Below, piece after piece: positions 54,891 to 64,000 of a stretch of DNA of 64,000 nt (position 1 is its first letter; the number at the start of each line of letters is the position of its first letter). Under the pieces are notes generated by a model. The model did not search any database, was not told the DNA's origin, and saw only the letters and a program-made list of their open reading frames with translations. The position numbers and the translations under genes are program-made. Source of the stretch: Rhyacophila brunnea (Eukaryota; Arthropoda; Insecta; Trichoptera; Rhyacophilidae); the NCBI GenBank assembly GCA_022495005.1, contig JAGYXB010001757.1, positions 348,034-412,033 of the forward strand, written 5' to 3'.

Positions 54891-56734
54891 ATTTTTATAA
54901 TGGATTTTGTCGATGTGTAGATTATATTAAAATAATACAAACGGAAAATAAAAAATAGAAAATAGATAAGAACACAGGCAATAAATATTTCAAAAAAAAA
55001 AATACAATACAATTTATTCGGTAATGATGAATAGTTTAGTTTATAGATTTGGAGTTTTGAAAGAGTCAATGCAACAACATAATTTAACCATTAAATCACT
55101 CCACTGCTGAAACATGCATTCATGAACCACTTTATGATATTTTTTACGATATTTTTTCAATTCTTCGTTCTTCTCAGCTCGTACTTTTATATAATTATAA
55201 TCACACCATTAATCCAAAGGACTGTTTATACGAGAATAATAATACAATCAAAGTAAGTTATTATAAATATGTTATTATAAGCTAAGGCAAGGTGTTTTTT
55301 AGATTTAAATAATTTACCATTTTCGTTTGATCTTCAATAGAGTGTAGATTATCTGAAATGACCTTTTTAAGAATGAATGATGATAGTTGTCTACCTTACC
55401 CATTTACTTCTTGCTATGGATAAAACAGATAAAAAACAATTTGTAAATTTTAAATAATCTGTCACTTTAAAATAAAAAAAATCTTTTTAATGTTTTCAGA
55501 TAGTACATATTTATTCATTAATACAGTTGAAATTGTAAATTATCAAAAAAATGTCTCAAATTGCAAGCTTCGTATTTTTCCGGTAGGTGCCTCTTTAAAA
55601 AGGGCTTAGTGAAGACTTCGCCTTAACAGACAAGATAATCATTATATCCAAAGACTACTAAGTCACTAGCTATTAATAATTTACCTCACCCTTTCGCGCT
55701 TCGGCTTTAAAAAATAGATATAACACAGCACCCCAATAATATATTCCGTTCAAAGATATCCATTTTCCTAAAATATTTTTGATCCAGGTCCAGCATTCTG
55801 ATCCATAGGTCCTGTAAAAATATTATGTAATATTCTCCGAATTACCTGTTACTAAATTCATACTCGTTCTTAATATTCAAGCCGTTGTCTGAGCTGGTAG
55901 CATTTTTCATGGATAAAGGAAATTCAAATGATAATTTATTAAACTGTCAGACATAACATATAAATATAACATGGTAAATACTTACATAACGTAAAAAATC
56001 CAGTGACTAAATACAAACTTCAATTTTCAATACAAATTTTTACTGGATATACTTTACTATGTGATATTAAATTAGATAACATTTGGAAACGCACGTGTGG
56101 ATAACATATTAATTTGAAAAATTGATGATTATCAATCGCAATACGGCGACATTGACATTAACGCTATTTTATGGTATTACGGATAAACCTTCATCACGAT
56201 CCCGATGGGTGCAAATCCATTACATCGCAATCGAATTTAATAATATGTTTCTTATCCCGCACCTATTTTGACATGTACCACTTGTCAGAGATTATCATAC
56301 GGTAGTACCACGTCACATCATGCGTAGACGATCAGCTGATTATTTGATAATTATCGACAAATTTTACATATTAGCTGCAGACAGATAAATTATACAGATA
56401 AATAACGTAAATTCTTTTTTTGCAGTGCGGAATAAATGTTTGTTTTCTAGTTTTTTGCAAATTTATATTAGCTTTATTTTATAAATGACGTTATTTTATT
56501 ATTAACTTTATTTAATTTATTAATTTTAGTATTTTTATATTTAAAATTGTTTATTTTTCAAATCTATCGTTGATTGCAAAATTTCACAGATTGACACCAT
56601 GTCCAAAACGTAGTCCCCACAATCTGGGTTTACATATAACATATTATTTAATGTAGTCATTAATAATATTAATTAATGAGCTGAGAAAAGACAAGGAATC
56701 ATAATGACATTTGCATCTTTGCTATAGATTATTT
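54891..56734. other. AT-rich intergenic DNA
   Basis: About 1.8 kb without a supported gene, RNA or repeat. Confidence 0.45.
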
Positions 56735-56935
56735 GGACTCACGATGGACGCGCGGCTTACGCATCGGCCTATAGAGTCGTGGATCGCAGGTTCGAATCGT
56801 GGGTCTGGCAAGTAGGTACTCATATTGTTTTTCAATTTGTGTATGAGTCAGAGTATGGACCTAATAGGTTGAGCAAGTGACTGACATATATTTCTCGTAA
56901 GAACAACATCTATTAATAAAAACTCAACTCAAACT
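56735..56935 (+). repeat. tRNA-derived SINE, family 1, copy e (3'-truncated)
   Basis: Head GGACTCACGATGGACGCG, B box GCAGGTTCGAATCGTGGG, body TTTTTCAATTTGTGTATGAG, AATAGGTTGAGCAAGTGACT and TTTCTCGTAAGAAC. The GTGGAGGCCCAT block and the end are replaced by CTCAACTCAAACTCAAC. Confidence 0.82.
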
Positions 56936-57639
56936 CAACAAAAAATTGGATTAGTTTCGCAAAGATACCATAAATTCTTAAGTTTTGACCTTCACACTGT
57001 ATTTTCGCTCTTAAGAGACGCACTCTTTATTTCTATGTGGTTACTGAGACTAGATGAAGTTCTATGTTCTCTCTTTCTATATGTATCATTGCTTTTTGTC
57101 ACCGCCACATATATATACAGAAATCGCAATATTAGATGCTTCAAGAGAATGCATTGTCTGGAAAGTTTTCGCAGTCGAATGCTATTGTTTGAATCATCGT
57201 ACTTAGTAGGTAGCATATATCATATGCTACACACAAAATATAACGATATGAAAGCTTGCCAACGTGCGTTATAATATAACAATATAATATAGGGTTAAAT
57301 ATACAGATATGCGCATGCGTGTACTCGGAATAGTGATATTTTTAAAAGGTGTAAACGCCGCCCGGCATTAAGTTGTCACAGTAAATCTGACGTGGAGGGT
57401 TTGCAAGTACACTCACGAGATTCGGGAGTATTTTTTGGTCTCATATCTAGCACATCTAGCGCACTTATATCATATAACTACAATGCCGCCAAGTTAGTTC
57501 ATTAAAAAAATACACAGCTGTAAATTTGCGCTGTCTTTTAAAGGCTACTTGTTTTCAATAGCGAAAGTTTTTCTTATAATAAAAAAGTATATAACGTACA
57601 ATAAAATAATTATTTATTTCTCCACGTAATTATTTACAT
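56936..57639. other. Intergenic with mirror open frames
   Basis: 56992-57216 (minus) and 57035-57274 (plus) are both open over the same bases; neither translation has a recognised domain. Nothing else was seen. Confidence 0.35.
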
Positions 57640-57856
57640 AATTTTATTCATTTTTACCTACTAAAGTGAAAAAAATAGATACAAGTTAATTATTCTTTAC
57701 GTTCATTATAAAATTATCTATACCAATACAAAAGTAAATAACTATATTAAATATAACAGACAAGTATTATCAAAGCTAATTCATTTTCACCTACCAAAAT
57801 GAACAAAATTAGATACAAGTTATTAGTCTTTAGTTTCATTATAAAATTATCTATAC
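57640..57856. repeat. Tandem unit, second copy interrupted by the hAT insertion
   Basis: A unit of about 138 bp (TAGATACAAGTTA, CATTATAAAATTATCTATAC, CAATACAAAA, AAGTATTATCAAAGC) is complete at 57640-57777. A second copy starts at 57778, is cut at ATCTATAC (57849-57856) and resumes after the element at 61644-61710. Confidence 0.8.
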
Positions 57857-58824
57857 CAGTGGTTCCCAAAGTTGACTGGACTCCGACCCATCTAACAAAA
57901 ATTTCCAATCTTGGGACCCACCTCTTAACTGTCTTAGAGAAAAACGGGCATAAATATTGGTAATGCTCAGATTCTCTAGTGACAAGTCGTGGAACTACTT
58001 AAGGGTAAGCTCTACAGAATTGCCCTTGAGAATTGAAAATATGTTTTTTTTTATATGTGGTCCGGAATTGTTGGTCTACTAGCAATATACAAAGGTCGCC
58101 GACAATGCTTGTGTCAAATGTAAATGGTCTCTAAATTAAATTAAAATCATAAACACGGTCGACGTGAAGACAGAATGGGGTGACCAAAAAATAATATCTT
58201 CTAATATAGGTAGGTACGTAAATGTTACTAAATTCAATTTGTTAATCAACTGTTTGGGAGAAAGTATTGCAACCAATATGATGGTGACATTTTCAATTAT
58301 GTGGTTGCCACAATATAAACTTAATAATATATTAATAACTTTTTAACCTGAAATTGTCCGAGAATTAAACATACGAAGGATGTTGAAATGCATATCTACC
58401 TACATTTTTATTTCATGTGCTATCCAAAAAACATTAATAATGAATAGTGTTTATTTGTAATGCTTAGTACCTACGTATTAAAAATAATAGGTATTGTTTA
58501 ATTCTTATGCATATTTTTTAAAACGTAGAATTTAGTGTCTGCCTATTATAAAAAGAAAGTGACTTTTTATTGACTGCGCAACTTCACTTTTATACTAGTG
58601 AAACAAGTGGTAGGTAGAACCATTATTGCATGTAAAGGCAATGGGCGAAATAATTTATATCATGAGTGCCTAAAAATAATTATTAACATACAGTCACTAG
58701 ATACATTATTTTTTTATTAGACGATCCGACTGGCGGGCGACGCCAGGGCTGTCGACGCAATTAATTATATTGTACTTTTTAAATTTTATTTATAATATAT
58801 TTTATTCAAGTTTTATGCATCTAA

Positions 58825-58944
58825 TGCCGGGTCTACACTGGCAACATGTCGCGCGACAACCTCGATAAATTTTACGATAATTATCATACTTATCGTAAAA
58901 TTTAACGAGGTTGCCGGCGACATGTTGCCAATGTGGACCCGGCA
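58825..58944. mobile_element. TAA-flanked MITE nested in the left hAT arm
   Basis: 120 bp with inverted ends TGCCGGGTCTACACTGGCAA and, at right, TTGCCAATGTGGACCCGGCA, flanked by TAA (58822-58824 and 58945-58947). Almost entirely palindromic. PIF/Harbinger-like by TSD. Confidence 0.8.
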
Positions 58945-58989
58945 TAATATCCACTGTGGTTCACGTAGTGGAATGGACCTGTTGTTTCT

Positions 58990-59184
58990 GGGGTCAACTA
59001 ATTCAAGAAGTAAACACCCATGATAGAATTTTTCTAGTTTTAGTTGCATTATATTCCAAAACTCATTTTCGATTTTATAAATGGAAATTTCTTGGTGTAC
59101 ATAGTAAACAAACCTACGAATAAAAAAAGACAGGAAGGAACATACTGATTCATCGCCATAAAAACTGGCAACCAAATTCGCCAT
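58990..59184 (-). other. ORF conserved between the hAT arms, left copy
   Basis: The minus strand reads MANLVASFYGDESVCSFLSF, then RRFVYYVHQEISIYKIENEF. The right arm (60683-60877, plus) encodes MANLITRFYCDESVCSFLSF and RRFVYYVHREISIYKLGNDF. Protein-level similarity suggests the captured ancestor was coding, perhaps the first exon of a transposase or host gene. No family was recognised with confidence. The frame continues toward the nested MITE, where it loses meaning. Confidence 0.4.
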
Positions 59185-60682
59185 TTTGGAAAGCGATGAC
59201 TTTGCGAAAACAAAGATCGTGTGGTCTGCACGTGTGCGGTAAACTTAAATAGGTAATTTTGTGTATTTTATGTTTGTGTATCATGCATTGTTGGCCATAT
59301 TTTCCGGTCTTTCTTGATTGCCGTGACACAATATGTTCCTTCCAGTCTTTTTTATTCATAGAAAAAAACAGTATGTTGTATTAGTTATATAACGTATTAT
59401 GAATCTGTAGTAAAATAATACACAATTAAAATATTTTCAAATTGAAAAAAACACATTTTCGTAGCTTTGAGCCGTGCTCACTCATGAATGTCGAATATTC
59501 TTCATTTAGGTAAGTATATACAAATTTTGATGTTATCTTGAAAATTAAACAGGTATCTGACCTTTTCACTATATTATACATGTACCTACATGCAAATGTA
59601 TTGTTTTCAAATAATTGATATGGATTATATATCATCGTATTATTTTCTCGAAATCATAAACATACTATAATAGTATTTGAGTATCAACCTACGCTCAATT
59701 TGAATTAGGTAATAATAATACTATGACGAAATTAACATTTTAAAAATATTAATGGATATAATATTTTGACAGCCCTGTTTTCTGATCGGCGGACACGTGC
59801 AGTTGTTTATCAAATAATAATGTGTAAGACTGCCGACAATGCCAATAATATATATATTTTTTTAAATAAAATCTCCGATGATTAGTGGTTTTTGCGAAAA
59901 TATCGATTTAAATTAACGTCCTAACGACGCCGATGTCCTTTTTATACTAGATTATATTTCAATCTCCTCCTCTTGAGCCCCCTCTTAATGCTGTCTTATT
60001 TGTTCTAATTGAAATAAAAAAAATATTTTTTGTAAGTGTTACCAATATGAATGAAAGACTGTTGAAATAAGAAACAAAACTTAAATAAAAAAACATTATT
60101 ACTTAAGGGCCCGCTGAAGAGCCCGCCGTTCAAATATAATTCAGTATAAAAAGGACCTCGGCGTCGTAACTACGTCAATTTAAATCAATCTTTTCGCAAA
60201 AATCACTAATCATCGGAGATTTTATTTCAAGAAATATTATTATTATTACTGATAATTTCTGCCGCGCGGAGAATTATTATTATTTTATGAACACCTGCGA
60301 GATGAAGCCGATCAGAAAACAGGGCTGTCAAAATAATATTAAGCATTCATATTTTTAAATGTTAATTTCATCATGGTTTTTAATCAAACCTGTGCAAGTA
60401 CGTGCTGATAACTTGGGTGGATTTTGTAGCAAACATACTATTGATATATATACGGGTATATTATTATTATAACCCAATTCAAATTGAACATAGGTTGATA
60501 CTCAAATACTATTATAGTATGTTTATGATTTCGAGAAAATAATACGATGGTATAATTAATCCATATCAATTATTTGAAAACATTACATTCGCACTTTGCA
60601 CAAAATTACAAACACATCCGAAGTTTGCCGCACACGTACAGACCACGTGATATTTGTTTACGCAAAATCGTCGCTTTTCAAA

Positions 60683-60877
60683 ATGGCGAATTTGATTACC
60701 AGATTTTACTGCGATGAATCAGTATGTTCCTTTTTGTCTTTTATTATTCGTAGGTTTGTTTACTATGTACACCGAGAAATTTCCATTTATAAACTCGGAA
60801 ACGATTTTTACAGAAGAGTTTTGGAATATAATGCAACCAAAACTGGAAAAATTCTATCATGGGTGTTGACTTCCTGA
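60683..60877 (+). other. ORF conserved between the hAT arms, right copy
   Basis: Begins MANLITRFYCDESVCSFLSF in the sequence AAAATGGCGAATTTG. It is collinear with the left copy until FYRRVLEY, where a frameshift relative to EFWNIMQLK leads to a stop at 60875. As the two arms face each other, their transcripts would be complementary over this segment. Confidence 0.4.
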
Positions 60878-60927
60878 ATTAGCTAACCCCAGGTCCATGC
60901 CACTACGTGAACCACAGTGGATATTAA

Positions 60928-61082
60928 GCCATTTCCACACTGGCAACAAGTTGCTGGCAACCTCATTAAATTTTACGATACTTACTATAATTGCTTAAGA
61001 AATTTTACGATAATCATCATAATTATCGTAAAATCTAACGAGGTTGGCAGCAACTTAACTTGTTGCCAGTGTGGACCTGGCA
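60928..61082. mobile_element. TAA/TTA-flanked MITE nested in the right hAT arm
   Basis: Ends TTCCACACTGGCAACAAG and CTTGTTGCCAGTGTGGACC; interior with repeated AATTTTACGATAA-type segments. It sits at the mirror position of 58825-58944 between the same flanks (GCATCTAAT and AATATCCACTGTGG on the left-arm strand), so the MITE was present before the arms were duplicated. Confidence 0.78.
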
Positions 61083-61715
61083 TTAGATGCACAAAACTTA
61101 AATAATATATATTATAAATAAAAATTTAAAATTATAAATATATATTATGATTTAGGTCTTCGACAGCCCTGATGAAATAAATGTGAAATATGAGTCGGAT
61201 CAGTCACAGAGCAAATTTATTAACACAAACAACTTTGACACGACCTTTTTATATTAACTAGTAGACCAGATATTATGGACCACATGTTAAAAAATCATAT
61301 TTTCACTTCTCAAGGCCATTTCTGTAGAACGTCCTCTTAAATACCTACACCTGCAAGGTTTTTTTACAAAGTTATTTCAATGGGAAGGATGTATTTGTTT
61401 CTTATTTTTCTTCATTACAGTGACAATCACAGTGAGTTTGATAATATATCCAATTTATTTCGGTATTTCGGACCTCAAATAGATATGAGGTAGTAAAGAG
61501 GAGGAGGAATTATAAATAACTTAATGAAATATAAAATTTATCACATCCTAATTTTCTTAATTCATGTATACAGTGGCGAGGGCCCACTCAATATTCGCTC
61601 GCGACCCACTGGTGGGTCGCGACCCATAGTTTGGGAAACCATGATCTATACCAATACAAAATCAAGTACCTATAATAAATTAAACATACAAGTATTATCA
61701 AAGCATGTATTTTAA

Positions 61716-62964
61716 AAGTTTTATTTAATTTCGCTAACATAAAAATAAAAATATGCATAATTTTGGAAAACTTCAGAAGTATACATAGGATTAATACAAT
61801 TAATAATATGGATCTCTCAAAACTAACCAGCCCCACACCACACTCACCATTAATAGATCAAATCACGAAGCTCTACGTTTGGATGTGATTATCAGGAACC
61901 CAAGACTGTGGTCACCACGCACTAATGTGTGCTTTGACTGAGTTTACAGAGAATTAATTCAATAAAAAGTATCCACAGAAATGGAACATAAAGAACTGAC
62001 AAAAAACAAATCATTCTAATTAATTAATCAATAATAAAACAAACAAAGCTAAAATAATGTTGGCTTCCGAAATTATGTGAAAAGATCTTCACGTCCGCAA
62101 TAAAACACTATTTTTTTTTAAAAGCCTTTATGTTGACCTTTGTGGCAACCAGGTCGGACGGCTCAATAGGCCCAATATCTGGTTGTACCGACTCGAGCAT
62201 CTCTTCCCTTTAGGACCACATAGGTATGATGTGTAACTTGTAGTTCTTTTTCACATGGCCATTTTGGTCCAGTAACAATTTTAATCTCAATAAGCTTGGA
62301 AGCAAATCTACCATGGCTAGTCAAAAATTTACCAGCAGTCAGTCAATCACCATTGGACATAAGGAAAGAATAAATACGCGTGCCTATCCTTGGTAGGGGG
62401 CATCCTACTTTCACTACCAGATTTTCAACCCCGTATTTAGCGTCATTTTTGACGAATTGTCTGCTTTCTTAGTGTTACTTTTTCACATAGGACTAACATA
62501 GAAATATGAAAAAATCCTAGATAACAAAGTTGAATCGAGTGGAATTCGCAGCCACATAATTTACTGTCTAAATGAGTTTTCTTATAATTAAAATCATTGT
62601 TGTCTAATATTTTTGCTTCGTTGTGTTGAGTGAAGACGGCCAAAGATAGTCATTAAATTTCTATTTCTCGTTGTAATATTTTTCATTAGAGATACATCAA
62701 ACTAGTATGAAATTAAATTTGTTCTTTTGTTTCTGAAACTAGTGCATCAACGTATAGTTCGATAGAAATGATTTCAAATTGTCAGTACTCAAGGTAGGTA
62801 CTCGTCTGAAACTTTTTTAAAATTTTATTCACTGTCATCCTTGAAAATAGTTGCTCACAAATGTACATGTATTCAAATACCATGACTTTATAAATTAAAT
62901 GTTTTTTTTATTCAATGAATAATAATTTACAAAATTTAAGAATATTATAACATTCTAATTATTG
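61716..62964. other. Intergenic, nothing recognised
   Basis: Stretch 62100-62300 is less AT-rich (GACCTTTGTGGCAACCAGG), but no domain was recognised in any frame. Confidence 0.4.
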
Positions 62965-63235
62965 AACATACATAATTTTGAAAACACTTCTGAGAAAAAA
63001 TATTACAAGAAAAAATCTTTTTTGGGAAGCGCTTCAGAGAGTATTAAGAGACATTAGTTAAAATTTGTCGCAATTAAGTATGGCTCACTTAGCATAGTGG
63101 TCTATGTGCATGGGCGCGTAACCCGAGAGATGCAGTTTCGATTTCTGTGGGTGTCTTACTTTTTTCAAAAAATATTTTCTCTATTGGTTATAACATATTT
63201 TCTCAGAACTGTTTTCAAAATTATGTAGGTATGTT
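62965..63235 (+). repeat. tRNA-derived SINE, family 3, copy b, with inverted tail upstream
   Basis: 63080-63235 is a plus-strand family-3 copy: TAGCATAGTGGTCTATGTGC, TGGGCGCGTAACCCGAGAG, GCAGTTTCGATTTCTG, TTTCTCAGAACTGTTTTCAA. 62965-63035 holds the family's tail in reverse (TTTTGAAAACACTTCTGAG, AAGAAAAAATCTTTTTT). The locus is therefore a head-flanked foldback, from a second inverted insertion or a 5' inversion. Confidence 0.7.
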
Positions 63236-64000
63236 AAATACTACTTTCGAACAAGATATTCTTGTCAACGTGTTAAAACTGTGAACTAACAAGCCCTTCC
63301 TACTTAGTTAATCGCATTTCGATTACAACGACTTCCGGTTATCGCCTAGATCTTCTTGTTGGACAGTATGACATAACAAAACGCGGTGATGAATATATAG
63401 ATTTTTTTTATGGAACACCAGAAAAAACTTGGCTGAAAATGAAGTCGACTTTACGGCCTATATGTTGTGGTTGGATAGACATGTCTTAATATATCGGCTT
63501 TCCAAGATATTTCTAAACTCCTTCAAGGATTTGCAACGAGCTTTTATAACTATTAATGTAATGATATTATTAACCATATTTAGCTGGCGTTAGGTATTAT
63601 GTATATTTATTTTTGACATCTTTATACTGTTAAATAATTATTAATTTTAATATATTTTTTATTTGATAGATAAAGAATAAATACAATATTTAAGAATGTA
63701 AGATTTTTCATCGTATATTTCTGAGATTTTTCAAAATTATATATTATCAATAATAAGAGTCCACCATTTTTAAATCTTTTTATTCAGTATCAAATAAAAA
63801 AGTACATAATAATAACAATTATTCCGTTGTTTCATTTAACAGTGATGTCTTTCGACCAAGAAATAACAGTGAACCAAATTAATAGTACTTATGTAACTAA
63901 GTAAACAATGCTTTGAGTTGATGGTATATACAAGCGTGTGAGGAAAATCTTTACGTTGGAAATAAATAAATAAATAATTTACGGAGTTCCCCGCCTACCA
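63236..64000. other. Intergenic to the window edge
   Basis: No supported gene, RNA or repeat. Confidence 0.4.

Larger units (their letters stand above)
57857..61643. mobile_element. hAT-type 3.8-kb long-inverted-repeat element
   Basis: ATCTATAC, an 8-bp TSD, flanks both sides (57849-57856 and 61644-61651). Ends are CAGTGGTTCCCAAAG and, inverted, CATGGTTTCCCAAAC. The interior is a large imperfect palindrome centred near 60040. Matched pairs include GGTCTACTAG (58071) with CTAGTAGACC (61259), the nested MITEs, GATTTCGAGAAAATAATACG (60530) with its inverse near 59636, and ACAGCCCTGTTTTCTGATCG (59770) with its inverse near 60320. Arms are about 1.6-2 kb. The left arm has extra sequence at about 58120-58700. 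No transposase frame was found, so it is non-autonomous. Confidence 0.85.

Noticed and set aside
57035..57274. Plus ORF with two hydrophobic stretches (LFLYVSLLFVTATYIYRNR)
   Set aside because: Mirror frames are open on both strands and there is no conserved partner or homologue; likely chance.

Overview
This is AT-rich nuclear DNA of an animal, most likely an insect. The evidence is a spliced gene with GT..AG introns, many non-LTR retrotransposon relics, tRNA-derived SINEs and short non-autonomous DNA transposons. The hosted protein families (Jockey-like elements, an insect-style LRR ectodomain, a GQNKN-type transposase-like protein) fit an arthropod, but the species cannot be named from sequence alone. 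There is no operon, CRISPR array, rRNA or convincing functional tRNA gene.

Only one host gene is well supported. It is a secreted or membrane-anchored leucine-rich-repeat protein on the + strand, with a signal-peptide/LRRNT exon at 21893-22014 and a large LRR/LRRCT exon at 26072-27160. The coding part gives 399 aa with complete cysteine caps. Its 4.06-kb intron is mostly a 2.68-kb DNA transposon with near-perfect 39-bp terminal inverted repeats (TIRs) and a broken transposase-like gene.

Region by region. 1-8.6 kb: AT-rich, a SINE, retroelement scraps and a possible two-exon small membrane-protein gene (5521-5979, minus) with a decayed relative at 39.2-39.5 kb. 8.6-10.3 kb: two 5'-truncated non-LTR insertions, one with an 18-bp target-site duplication (TSD). 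13.7-16.4 kb: a minus-strand non-LTR element with a 10-bp TSD, an uninterrupted 661-aa reverse transcriptase ORF and an internally deleted endonuclease. 18.1-21.8 kb: a decayed Jockey-like element flanked on both sides by inverted copies of its own 3' end. 27-33.6 kb: mostly empty AT-rich DNA. 33.7-54 kb: a dense mosaic of MITEs, SINEs and foldback repeats, including repeats with hammerhead-ribozyme-like cores and a textbook 5'-inverted (twin-primed) retrotransposon at 44.3-44.8 kb. 56.7-61.7 kb: a SINE and a 3.8-kb hAT-type foldback element with an 8-bp TSD; a tandem paralogue of its empty target site is preserved beside it. 61.7-64 kb: mostly unannotated.

The genes do not form a pathway. 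The window is an accessory, transposon-rich stretch around a single LRR gene. The most novel-looking signals are the hammerhead-like foldback families, the hAT long inverted repeat, the intronic transposon with its subterminal motif array, and the small two-exon membrane-protein repeat family.
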